From an uncultured Lewinella sp. (GTDB lineage: Bacteria; Bacteroidota; Bacteroidia; Chitinophagales; Saprospiraceae): a DNA stretch of 64,000 nucleotides. The notes beneath the pieces were generated by a model that saw only the letters and a list, made by a program, of their open reading frames with translations, was not told where the DNA came from and made no database searches. Position numbers and translations under genes: made by a program. Within the stretch, counting starts at the first letter, position 1, and every line of letters begins with the position of its first letter. Shown in pieces: positions 16,692 through 24,975 of the stretch. The stretch is from the NCBI GenBank assembly GCA_913057785.1, contig CAJXPD010000001.1, positions 1-64,000 on the forward strand, read 5' to 3'.

Positions 16692-19607
16692 TTAGATGGG
16701 AATATTAATAGCTACTTGGGTGCCTTTTTTCCCTTTTTTGAGTTGGTTGAGGTCTTGGATAATGACCTTGGCGAGTTTCCCGTACAGCAATTCCAAGCGT
16801 TTACGATTTAAATGTAGTCCTAGTTGGTTTCCGCCCATGGAACGGTGGAGGTTCTCGGCAATACCGACTCCGTTATCTTGGATCACAATATCAAGAGAGC
16901 CATTCTGCTGAGTAATTGTTAAATCTATCTTCCCATCTATCTCGTTCCCTCTGAGACCATGGATAATGGCATTTTCAACGTAGGGTTGTAACAAGAGGGC
17001 TGGAATATCGGTATTATGAAGATCTACCGATTTATCCACTTTAATATTCCAAGCAAAGGACTTTCGGAGCGCTTCCAATTTACAGTATTTCCTAATAGTG
17101 GATAACTCCTCTTCTAAGGAAATAATCCCTTTCTTGGTCTGATTCAGGACGGCGCGCATAAGCCCTGCTAATTCAGCCAGGTACTGGCTGGCTTGCTGAG
17201 ACCGATCGGAGAGAATCAGGTTTTGGATGGAGCTCATGGTATTGTAGACGAAGTGGGGGTTCAGTTGGGAGCGGATGGAATTGAGTTCCATTTCAACCAT
17301 TTGGCGTTGGCGTTCCAGGTTTTTCTCTCGTATTCTTCCCATGATGCGGAGACTGAACCAGGTTAGAAGGCCGAAGAGTAGACTCAGCGGGATGGCCACC
17401 TTCCAAATGGGGTTTTTCCAAAGTGGAATAATCGCAGAAGGGAGCTGGGCAAAAGCTGCTAGATTGTCGCTAATTGAAAAGTATTCTTGTTTGATGATCT
17501 TGCCCTTTTCATCCAATAAGAATAGATGAGGATAAATGGAGTTTAAATGGAGCGAGTCGATAGCTAGAAAACGGTGGACCATGGCCTTTTCTGGAGGGTT
17601 CTTTGGGAAATAGATTGGAACATCGAGATTGGAATTCTTGATGATTCGTTCTTTGAGCGCAGCTAAATTATTGGGCCGTGTAAATAAGGCCAATCGTATA
17701 AATAGGATGTCTGGATAATCCTCCCTCCAACGTTTATATGTATTGGGACCATATCCTGATGAAAGTCTAAATATAGGTTCCACTACTACCTTTTTTCCTT
17801 TGAATTCCTTCATCTCCAGTGGATTCCCTAGGGTGTCGACTAGTTGTAAATTGAGGAAATAATTTCCAGAAGCTGTATACCCGCGCTGTTTAGCAAGAGA
17901 GCGTATTTGGGACGTTAGAATTTCGTCCCTACAAAGACTTAGAAATTCTCCTTTCATATGAGCTAATTCCTCTAGTGAAACTTTCTTGTGATATATCGCT
18001 TCACGTAAAGCATGATACATAACAATATGTTGAGCAAACCCAGATATGAACAGCTTCGAACTTGTGTACCTTTGACGATAGGATAAGTAGGATCCAAGCA
18101 TCATATTCGCGCGATGTTGCCGGACTTGTTGTTTAGTAAATTCTTCAATATTGGCCCAGAAAACAGGGAGGTGTTCTGCTTGCATATTGATGATGGGGAG
18201 GAACTTTTCCTTTGGGCTAACGAATTCTTCTTCAGAACTAGATTTAATGAACCGGGCCATAGAGTACGTCAATCGCCAATATTCATCCTGATAAAATCTT
18301 GGATCAAGAATATCTTTATTTGCTTTAAGTCGGGCTAGGCTCTTTTTTCGGGCGTTTTTTACCAATTCATTGACCTCTTCCTGTTCCCACATACTCTCCG
18401 GAATCGTAATCTGCCCTAACCATTCTGTTAGCCCAGGTAATGGCAATCCATTATTTTGGTTCAAGAACCGGTTGGCCGTTTCATTTTTCCCTTTGAAGTC
18501 GAGTGTTTCAGGCTGATCAAAGTCAATTTCTATATATAGTTCATCTCCAGGTTGTATGTAACCATACACTTTGTGTAGATCATCGTTTTTTAGATCCCTC
18601 AGGCTGAAATAGGTGGGTTGATTTATTTCGGTCTCCCATCTGAAATATCCATTGGAATTGACCGTGATATTCTCTCGACCGTTGTCGAAATAGAATGGAA
18701 CAAGTTCCGTTAGATTTTCTTTACGGATTATACCATTTGTTGTTCGGGCATAGCCATGAACAATGGTTCGTTTACGGGCTTGACCTTTCCATCCTTTTAT
18801 CGTTTTCAGCGTGGTCATGTCTGGAGAGATATCCTTTTTGTCCGTCATCTGAGCAAAATGTAACCAGCCAGATTTTTTATTTACCGCCAAGGCATCAATA
18901 TAGTTGGCTGTGTAATGCTTAAGGTGATCGTCTGAACGAGCAAAAGAAGGGACGCTTTTCTGCCAAATGGGATTCAAGTATGGCAACAACTCCATTTGAT
19001 CCTTTTGTAGCCAAATACCTATGAGATCGAAATCCAACCATAGATGCAGAGACTGATGAGGTGCCCGCCCTTTATCCAGTCGAACGTCCTCCTCGTTTTG
19101 ATAAACCTTTAACACGGATAGGTTCGCATCTACTTTTAAATGAGTGAATTGAGGGAACTGTATTCTTCCATTATTTGTATGGGTGGGTGGAGCAATCGAG
19201 CTACCAAAGGAAAAGGTATGTGGTTCTTTGTTGGAGGCCTTAGACATTGAAGGATCTGGATAGTCATCATCAATGATAATATTCTTTGGGCCAAAACTAA
19301 GTAAGGAGGATGCTCTTTCTGAAGTAAGCGCAAGAGTAAATTGCTCATTAGGCAGTTCTTCGATAACCTCAATTCTGATGATCCTCTTAACGACAACTTG
19401 TGTGTCAGATCTGTTCAGCATTGAAGTCTTTGTATTCGAGCGTAATTCGTATAGTTTACTGACTTGATAATCCAAATAATACAAGTCTCCCTTCTTTAAC
19501 TTAGCCCCAAAGTCAGGTAATGTCTGAGCAGGTAAACTAAAGTAGAAAATGGTCAGTAAAGCGGTGAAGATAAGTTGCGAAACCCTAAGAATAGCTTTAG
19601 TTTTCAT
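16692..19607 (-). CDS. LytS-type histidine kinase fused to a cysteine-less TlpA-like sensor
   Basis: A 971-residue protein with an unusual architecture. A signal peptide covers residues 1-28. A long periplasmic part follows. Near residues 285-385 it has the peptidase-regulatory/DUF4369-like pattern seen before TlpA domains (IQPGDELYIEIDFDQP, then FKGKNETANRFL). At about 585-715 is a thioredoxin-like domain (LVDTLGNPLEMKEFKGKK to FLLDEKGKIIKQEYF), but the CxxC position reads FRLSSGYGPN with no Cys. A transmembrane helix lies at about 735-757. The His_kinase domain has LNPHFVYNTMSSIQNLIL, and the HATPase has PYVENAIIHGL and DNGVGIAENL. It is paired with the LytTR regulator downstream. ATG at 19607 chosen over a TTG six bases upstream. 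Confidence 0.88.
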   Translation of the reverse strand: MKTKAILRVSQLIFTALLTIFYFSLPAQTLPDFGAKLKKGDLYYLDYQVSKLYELRSNTKTSMLNRSDTQVVVKRIIRIEVIEELPNEQFTLALTSERASSLLSFGPKNIIIDDDYPDPSMSKASNKEPHTFSFGSSIAPPTHTNNGRIQFPQFTHLKVDANLSVLKVYQNEEDVRLDKGRAPHQSLHLWLDFDLIGIWLQKDQMELLPYLNPIWQKSVPSFARSDDHLKHYTANYIDALAVNKKSGWLHFAQMTDKKDISPDMTTLKTIKGWKGQARKRTIVHGYARTTNGIIRKENLTELVPFYFDNGRENITVNSNGYFRWETEINQPTYFSLRDLKNDDLHKVYGYIQPGDELYIEIDFDQPETLDFKGKNETANRFLNQNNGLPLPGLTEWLGQITIPESMWEQEEVNELVKNARKKSLARLKANKDILDPRFYQDEYWRLTYSMARFIKSSSEEEFVSPKEKFLPIINMQAEHLPVFWANIEEFTKQQVRQHRANMMLGSYLSYRQRYTSSKLFISGFAQHIVMYHALREAIYHKKVSLEELAHMKGEFLSLCRDEILTSQIRSLAKQRGYTASGNYFLNLQLVDTLGNPLEMKEFKGKKVVVEPIFRLSSGYGPNTYKRWREDYPDILFIRLALFTRPNNLAALKERIIKNSNLDVPIYFPKNPPEKAMVHRFLAIDSLHLNSIYPHLFLLDEKGKIIKQEYFSISDNLAAFAQLPSAIIPLWKNPIWKVAIPLSLLFGLLTWFSLRIMGRIREKNLERQRQMVEMELNSIRSQLNPHFVYNTMSSIQNLILSDRSQQASQYLAELAGLMRAVLNQTKKGIISLEEELSTIRKYCKLEALRKSFAWNIKVDKSVDLHNTDIPALLLQPYVENAIIHGLRGNEIDGKIDLTITQQNGSLDIVIQDNGVGIAENLHRSMGGNQLGLHLNRKRLELLYGKLAKVIIQDLNQLKKGKKGTQVAINIPI

Positions 19608-19724
19608 ATCCAAGAAATTGATGGCTTGTAGAGAACGAATTAGATGTTCCCTAATTTACTTCAATTCCGTTGATACTACAATCTACAATTAGAGCCTGGC
19701 AAATTTGGGTGAGGGCTTGGCAGA

Positions 19725-20144
19725 CTAATCAGCAGCAAGCTTGAATTGCATCTCCTTTGCTCGATAGGCATGCAGCAGAATTAAGCCAAAGGGCAGCCAC
19801 CAAATCAGATCATTGAAAATGATAACTAATCCAAACTTCACGGGGAAAGCACCTTGAATGAGGTACCAAGCAAAGCCAATCGGGCCAAAGATCTTGCCTA
19901 GAAATCCAACCAGCACAATGGGCCAATGGCGAGCAGGTGCATAGGCAGCCGCAATATAACCCACCCCATAGACTCCGACAATCATGCCGACACACTGCCA
20001 GATCATGGGATAGCTAGGGCGGGGCATATTTGCGAGATCAAAGAAAAGATTTGGTGCGATGATGACGGATGCTCCCCAGACCAGATTGTACAAGCCTGCA
20101 AACCACAAGAGTTGGTACATCCATTTAGGAGATGAATTTGACAT
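19725..20144 (-). CDS. Four-helix small membrane protein
   Basis: A 139-residue integral membrane protein. Hydrophobic segments lie at about 10-32, 46-68, 73-96 and 104-127, with aromatic-rich edges (WMYQLLWFAGLYNLVWGA, FNDLIWWLPFGLILLHAY). Small proteins of this kind occur in Bacteroidota and cyanobacteria without an assigned role. No catalytic or metal-binding motif is evident. Neighbours are a signalling pair downstream and the tube-like gene upstream on the same strand, about 85 bases away, so co-transcription with the latter is possible. Confidence 0.75.
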   Translation of the reverse strand: MSNSSPKWMYQLLWFAGLYNLVWGASVIIAPNLFFDLANMPRPSYPMIWQCVGMIVGVYGVGYIAAAYAPARHWPIVLVGFLGKIFGPIGFAWYLIQGAFPVKFGLVIIFNDLIWWLPFGLILLHAYRAKEMQFKLAAD

Positions 20145-20227
20145 GTTTTTTGGAGAGCAACAAAAGAGGAGGGGGAATGTTGTTGCTAGTAGGCGGAAAA
20201 TTACAAGGAGAAAAATTTTAGCATTTT

Positions 20228-20656
20228 CTACTCATTACTAACCGTAATCCCTTCACAGGCTATCTCCAAAGATTCGATAGCAATTTGACTCTGGGAGGCA
20301 CGAAGATCGGACCAGACGATTTCAACAGGGAAGGCATTGCGGATCTTCCAAACAAGGGTGGGGATGTGTTCTTCGTTTAGTAGACTAATCACGATGTCTC
20401 TACGTTCTACTTCTCCAAATTGAATGGTGTTCCACCAATTGAAAAACTCGTTATCGCGCTTAACAATGCCTCGACGTAAGGTGATGTTACCAAAATGTTT
20501 TCTACCCGGCAGCTTGATGGGACTTTCATCAACAAAGCTTCCGTCATGGACTTCGACTACATCCACTCTAACCCGTAGTCCACTGATTTCCTGGAAGCCG
20601 ATTCTGGCTCCACCCCATTGTACCTGAAAGTGATGACCTTGTAAAAACTCACTCAT
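20228..20656 (-). CDS. Orphan contractile-tail tube protein (T4 gp19/Pvc1-like)
   Basis: A 142-residue protein matching the phage tail-tube/eCIS tube family (PF06841, TIGR02241) over its whole length. It opens HHFQVQWGG, then IGFQEISGLRV, KLPGRKHFGNITLRRG, FFNWWNTIQFG, SLLNEEHIPTLVWKIRNAFPV and closes AIESLEIACEG. These are the strands and loop of the tube subunit. No sheath, baseplate, spike, or ATPase gene is in the window, so it is not part of a visible injection-system cluster. It overlaps the upstream gene by 8 bases, so the two are translated as a unit. Confidence 0.85.
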   Translation of the reverse strand: MSEFLQGHHFQVQWGGARIGFQEISGLRVRVDVVEVHDGSFVDESPIKLPGRKHFGNITLRRGIVKRDNEFFNWWNTIQFGEVERRDIVISLLNEEHIPTLVWKIRNAFPVEIVWSDLRASQSQIAIESLEIACEGITVSNE

Positions 20657-21032
20657 GATCCCAACGTTTTTTGATGATAGGAAGATCCTTGTAGATACTC
20701 AGATTGTGTCTGATGGCCTTGGCAAACCGTTTACCGCGATCATCTTCATAGCTTACTTTGATCGCTATTTCATCTCTCTTTAGGCGTTTCATAAAAGCTT
20801 GGAGGGGAGCAGTGAAGATCTTGAAGACCTTAAGTGGGGCTAGGTAATCCAAATGCCGGAAAACCGCTATTTCAGAAATTACTTTTTTCCCGTCAAAACC
20901 CAGGATGGGCTGGTCGAATTTGGTCCGGACATTTACGGCGGGAGCGTGACTAGAGAAGTTCTTGATTTGGATATACATCAAATCATTTTCCAAAACAAAA
21001 TCTACTATAACATTGGGTAGTTCTTCCGCCAT
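20649..21032 (-). CDS. Small partner protein encoded upstream of the tube-like gene
   Basis: A 127-residue soluble protein without signal peptide that I do not recognise. Its alternating pattern (NVIVDFVLENDLMYIQIKNF, then EIAIKVSYEDDRGKRF) suggests a beta-sandwich; the second half is basic with a helical KIFTAPLQAFMKRLKR segment. The start of the tube-like gene lies inside its last codons (8-base overlap), a strong sign that the two products work together. A role in capping or anchoring tube-like protein is possible but unproven. Confidence 0.75.
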   Translation of the reverse strand: MAEELPNVIVDFVLENDLMYIQIKNFSSHAPAVNVRTKFDQPILGFDGKKVISEIAVFRHLDYLAPLKVFKIFTAPLQAFMKRLKRDEIAIKVSYEDDRGKRFAKAIRHNLSIYKDLPIIKKRWDHE

Positions 21033-21115
21033 AATTGACAGCTTAGCGATTAAGTTTGCTCAAACAATTCTTAAATTTCGTAAAAAGAAGTCGATTTGTA
21101 GAAAAATTGATCTCC

Positions 21116-21148
21116 TTAATTAGGTATGAGAAAAAATATGTATATTTA
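21116..21148 (+). promoter_or_regulatory. Possible promoter of the structured leader
   Basis: TATATTTA (21141-21148) matches TAnnTTTG at seven of eight positions; a TTA at 21116-21118 lies 22 bases upstream as a weak -33. Predicted transcription start near 21155. Confidence 0.4.
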
Positions 21149-21154
21149 AACTGT

Positions 21155-21463
21155 GAAAAAGGCCATACTATAGAATAGTAATAGAACAACACTCCTGGCC
21201 ACTGATTTCCCTATCTGTCATGTGATCCCATATTTAAAATTTTCTTTTTCCGTAGCCTAGACAAGCACTAAGAACGATTTGCTCGTGTAACAGGATTGTT
21301 ACAGCTCTCTTTGTCAAGTACTATGGACTGATCATTTGCTGGTACAGCAAGTGAGAATTTTTTATGCTAAAAGGTCGAAAGAATCAAGTCATAATGCGAC
21401 TCTCCTATTTAGACTCTTAAGCGGTTTATGTTAATGGCCTGGCGAGTTCCGCCGGGCTTTTTT
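21155..21463 (+). ncRNA. Candidate structured leader RNA or attenuator upstream of DUF819
   Basis: About 310 bases rich in exact stem-loops: TACTAT-AGA-ATAGTA (21166-21180), TGTAAC-AGGATT-GTTACA (21286-21303) and TTGCTG-GTA-CAGCAA (21336-21350). The 5' segment GGCCAT (21161-21166) is complementary to ATGGCC (21434-21439), which overlaps the left arm of the terminator at 21437-21463, so the two pairings exclude each other. That is the logic of an attenuator or riboswitch. It could instead be a free small RNA. It does not match the tmRNA, RNase P, or SRP RNA signatures I know. Confidence 0.4.
21437..21463 (+). terminator. Intrinsic terminator between leader and DUF819 gene
   Basis: GCCTGGCG (21437-21444) pairs with CGCCGGGC (21450-21457), one G-U pair, loop AGTTC, then TTTTTT. 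It ends 60 bases before the DUF819 start and not after any recognised gene. Confidence 0.88.
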
Positions 21464-21523
21464 ATTGCCACACTACTTAATCCGCGGGAAGCGCTTATCT
21501 TTAAGTCATACCTTACTATTACT

Positions 21524-22717
21524 ATGATGTTTACTACACCTCTTTATGTCCTTTCTGGCCTTTGTTTAATTATTGTATTATCGGAGTACTTAGTCCGACG
21601 GACGATGCTACGGCACTTAGGTGTTGCACTGCTGGTAATCCTGTTAACAGCGATTGTTGCTAATATTGGCATTCTTCCAGCGGGATCTACTGAAGCTAGA
21701 CCCGTACCTACTTATGAAGCCATATTTGCCTATATCGCTCCAATCTCTATCTTTTGGTTGTTATTGCGAGTGAACTTGAAGGAATTGTTTCGAGCGGGGA
21801 TACCCTTGGTCGTCCTTTTCCTAATTGGGTCTTTGGGGACAACTTTAGGTGTAGTGCTAGGTATGTGGGCAGTAAATGGTCATGAAAATATCGGAGAACT
21901 ATATCATGCAGTTGGAGGAATGTTCGTGGGCACCTATACCGGAGGAAGCGTGAATTTCAATGCCCTAGCTTTAAACTATGATATTGTAAAAGAGGGTACG
22001 CTGTACGGAGGTTCCGTAGTGGTAGATAACATTATCACGACGATCTGGATGATCATCACTTTAGCCATTCCAAGTCTGCTGAAAAAATTCTGGACGAAAA
22101 GTAGGACAAAAGAAGATTCTGTAGAACAAGAGAGCGGTCGAGAGGTAGACTTAGGGATAGAGATGGATACGGAGTCTATTCACCCTATGGATTTTGCGAT
22201 CACCTTAGCGCTGGGAATGGGAGCGCTCTTGGTCTCCAACGAATTGGCCGATTGGGCAAAAGCGGCTGGAACAGCTGTGCCCTCCATTATCATAATTACG
22301 ATTCTAGCACTCGTTCTGGCTCAATTGCCCATTACTCAGCGATTGAAAGGGCCACAAATGCTAGGTATGTTCTCTGTCTATCTTTTTTTGGCAGTGATTG
22401 GGGCCTTTTGTGATCTAGCGGCCTTACAAGGGATGGGACAATTAGGAGGTGTCCTATTGGTTTTTGCCTTGATTACGGTCTTGGTACATGGAATAGTGAC
22501 CTTAACGGCTGCTCGGATCATGAAAATGGGGTTAGAAGAAGTGGCGATGGTTTCTCAGGCGAATGTTGGAGGCGGAACTAGCGCTTTAGCATTGGCGCGA
22601 AGCCTGGGAAGGAGTGATCTAGTATTGCCTGCTGTACTGCTAGGTGCATTAGGGAATGCCGTTGGAACTTTCCTAGGCTTTTGGGCGGCTGAACAGCTGT
22701 TGCCCATGCTAGGGTAA
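21524..22717 (+). CDS. DUF819 family membrane protein (YjcL-like)
   Basis: A 397-residue integral membrane protein from the ATG at 21524 (a second ATG follows at once). An upstream in-frame ATG at 21428 would read through the terminator and is rejected. About ten to eleven hydrophobic helices are visible. Family-typical glycine-rich half-helices include AVGGMFVGTYTGGSVNFNAL in the first half and ANVGGGTSALALARSLGR in the second, suggesting an inverted-repeat transporter. The substrate is unknown. The gene may be controlled by the structured leader upstream. Its end overlaps the convergent EEP gene by 9 bases. Confidence 0.87.
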   Translation: MMFTTPLYVLSGLCLIIVLSEYLVRRTMLRHLGVALLVILLTAIVANIGILPAGSTEARPVPTYEAIFAYIAPISIFWLLLRVNLKELFRAGIPLVVLFLIGSLGTTLGVVLGMWAVNGHENIGELYHAVGGMFVGTYTGGSVNFNALALNYDIVKEGTLYGGSVVVDNIITTIWMIITLAIPSLLKKFWTKSRTKEDSVEQESGREVDLGIEMDTESIHPMDFAITLALGMGALLVSNELADWAKAAGTAVPSIIIITILALVLAQLPITQRLKGPQMLGMFSVYLFLAVIGAFCDLAALQGMGQLGGVLLVFALITVLVHGIVTLTAARIMKMGLEEVAMVSQANVGGGTSALALARSLGRSDLVLPAVLLGALGNAVGTFLGFWAAEQLLPMLG

Positions 22718-23770
22718 AAGCTGAAAGTTGCTGATTAGCGGATAATGATCTGAATGCCCCTCATGCAGTATTTTGTGATCTAGAATCTTAACCCTTGGAT
22801 CTGCCATTATATAATCGATGCGCAGGGCAGGTATGCTACCGTTAAACGTAATTCCTAAACCACTTCCTTTTTTTTGAAAAGCATCTTGCAAGGTCTTATT
22901 CAACTGCCTAAAGGTATAGGAATAAGGTACATCATTAAGGTCTCCGCCTAGTATTACAGGGTGAGGACTCTCAGCGATTTTAGCGGCAATTTCGGTGGCT
23001 TGCTTCCCTCTAACCTGAGTCGATCTCTTGTACCTACCCATCATTCCTCTGATTTGTAGCCATGTTTCCTTCTCTTGTAAGTTTCCTTCTTTAGCCACCT
23101 TGTTGGCAATACCACTCAGAGCATTGGTTTGCAGGTGCACATTGTAGAAACGAAGCGCTTGCTCACCCAACTTAATGTCAGCATACTGGAAGCCGTTGGC
23201 GTCGTTCTTAAAGTACTTAACCTGCTTATTGCTAAGGGGATATTTGGAGAAGATAGCTAGTCCTCTTCGATGTTCGCGAAAATTGTACTTTAAACCACAG
23301 TCTTTAGCTAGTTGCTTGGCCAGTGCATCTGCAATTCTCTTGAGCGTTGGGTATTCTTGAAATAAGATCACATCAGGTTGATGGGCCTGAACCATGCGGC
23401 TCATTTCCGGAACTTTCCAAGTTCCCAAAGGCCCGTCCACAGCAACTAAAGCATGACAATTATAGGACATTACTCTTACCGGCTCCGCACTTGGAGAGGG
23501 AGTAGAGGGGCTATGCCAGCCGACAAAGTTGGTGAGAAAATTCCATCCGACGATCAATACACCAAGTGAATACCAGAAATAGCGTCTACGTTGGAAAGCC
23601 CAATAAAATATGCAAAGTAAATTGAGAAGTAGGAGCCAGGGATAGAATAAGGCCAATATGGAGATAGGCCAGAATGTTCCGGGGTCCAGATAGGGAGATA
23701 GATAGGATGTAAGGGTGATCAACACCAGAAGGGCGTTAGCCCATCTTAGAGCGTTTTCTATTCGTTTCAC
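22709..23770 (-). CDS. Endonuclease/exonuclease/phosphatase (EEP) family membrane protein
   Basis: A 353-residue protein. Three N-terminal transmembrane helices (about residues 10-85) anchor an EEP hydrolase domain (about 100-350). Catalytic signatures: VMSYNCHAL, the metal-binding Glu in VILFQEYP, the FYNVHLQTNALSG strand, Asp/Asn in ILGGDLNDVPYSYTF and the closing GHSDHYPLI with catalytic His. Activity is probably on a phosphodiester or phosphomonoester; whether the substrate is nucleic acid, lipid or nucleotide cannot be told. It is the last gene of the leftward mutL-rhomboid run. Confidence 0.88.
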   Translation of the reverse strand: MKRIENALRWANALLVLITLTSYLSPYLDPGTFWPISILALFYPWLLLLNLLCIFYWAFQRRRYFWYSLGVLIVGWNFLTNFVGWHSPSTPSPSAEPVRVMSYNCHALVAVDGPLGTWKVPEMSRMVQAHQPDVILFQEYPTLKRIADALAKQLAKDCGLKYNFREHRRGLAIFSKYPLSNKQVKYFKNDANGFQYADIKLGEQALRFYNVHLQTNALSGIANKVAKEGNLQEKETWLQIRGMMGRYKRSTQVRGKQATEIAAKIAESPHPVILGGDLNDVPYSYTFRQLNKTLQDAFQKKGSGLGITFNGSIPALRIDYIMADPRVKILDHKILHEGHSDHYPLISNFQLLP

Positions 23771-23790
23771 AATTGTTTTGGAGTCAGGTG

Positions 23791-24732
23791 CTATTTTTTG
23801 CTAGCATTGAAGAGGAACTCTTTTTCCTCCTCCGTCAAATTATCGTAACCAGATTTCTTTATCTTTTCTAGGATGCTATCCAGTTGTTCCTGGTGTGACA
23901 TATCGTTGTAATCAGAGGAAGCATTACCTCTAGTATGGGTAGATTTCTTTCGATTTGGATTTCGGTATACCACTTTTGGGCCCTTTCGCGATCTTGTGGA
24001 CCTACCTCCTCCACCAGAAAGACCTTTGAAAAATTCTTGTATTCTATTGAGCAGCTTATTAACTGGCATGGAAAGATCATTTCCTTCTCTCAGTTGGCGT
24101 ACAAATAGCCAGCCAAAGAAAGCACCTCCAAGGTGAGCGATGTGTCCACCTGTGTTGATATTACTGCCCATTCCGACTACATCAAAGAAAACCAGGGCGC
24201 CTACGATATACTTCAATTTGATATCACCCAATAGGATCAATCGCATGATATAATCAGGTGAAGTGGTGCCTGCTGCTACGACAATTGCCATCACTGCTCC
24301 AGAAGCGCCTAAGGCATAGCTAGTTCCATTGAATATTAACTTCGCGGTAATCAAGTAGATGAGCCCTCCGACAAGCCCCCCTAGTAAATAGAGCGGGAGC
24401 ACTCGATGATTGCCTAGGAGATCACCAACAATACGACCAAACCAATACAGAAATAGCATATTCCAAAGGATATGGAATACCCCTTCATGGAAAAACATAT
24501 GAGTGAAGATCACCCAGGGATGCGTAAGATTATGCATCCAGTCTGAGGAGATCATGAAGAATCTACTAATGGTGCGATAAATCTCAGGTTCAACCCAAGC
24601 ATTACCAATCATTAGAAAAACCCAAAGCAATTTGACGATGACAAAAAAGGCAAGATTGATAATGATAATACGGGTAACCATATTACCATAGCTATATTCT
24701 CTCTTTACGTCGTCCCAAATTGATCTAAACAT
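23791..24732 (-). CDS. Rhomboid intramembrane serine protease
   Basis: A 313-residue rhomboid with six to seven helices. Catalytic Ser is in ALGASGAVMAIV and catalytic His in GGHIAHLGGAFFGW, with the HILWNMLFLYWFGRI helix 2 pattern supplying the oxyanion residues. The C-terminal ~90 residues are cytosolic, basic (GGGGRSTRSRKGPKVVYR) then acidic, and end in an EEEKEFLFNASKK helix of the sort seen in many Bacteroidota rhomboids. Substrate unknown. It is one of two tandem, unequal rhomboids. Confidence 0.92.
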   Translation of the reverse strand: MFRSIWDDVKREYSYGNMVTRIIIINLAFFVIVKLLWVFLMIGNAWVEPEIYRTISRFFMISSDWMHNLTHPWVIFTHMFFHEGVFHILWNMLFLYWFGRIVGDLLGNHRVLPLYLLGGLVGGLIYLITAKLIFNGTSYALGASGAVMAIVVAAGTTSPDYIMRLILLGDIKLKYIVGALVFFDVVGMGSNINTGGHIAHLGGAFFGWLFVRQLREGNDLSMPVNKLLNRIQEFFKGLSGGGGRSTRSRKGPKVVYRNPNRKKSTHTRGNASSDYNDMSHQEQLDSILEKIKKSGYDNLTEEEKEFLFNASKK

Positions 24733-24975
24733 TTTATCGATTACAATTGAATCCCGCTTCTTTTCCTCAATCCATCAAGTAAAACCAAGCGGTTTATAAT
24801 TAAAACAGATGCTTTAAATTAAGCAATAATCTACAAGAACTAACGGTTTGAACAGATATATTGTTTCTATTATTTGTAGTGAAATGAAGGTTTGACGACT
24901 TGTTGTCTTTACTCCTTTTACTTCAAATATTCTCGGAATATATCACACCTCAATAGCCCCTTTTTGCTAATCCAC

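Larger units (their letters stand above)
21033..21523. other. 491-base intergenic region holding a structured leader
   Basis: Contains a rightward promoter-like element, several stable hairpins and an intrinsic terminator, all upstream of the DUF819 gene. Details are given in the separate entries. The first 80 bases also must hold the leftward promoter of the tube-like pair, which I could not identify. Confidence 0.7.

Noticed and set aside
21155-21463. tmRNA, RNase P RNA or SRP RNA in the structured leader
   Set aside because: None of the conserved core sequences I know for these RNAs is present on either strand. A 6S-like RNA cannot be fully excluded.
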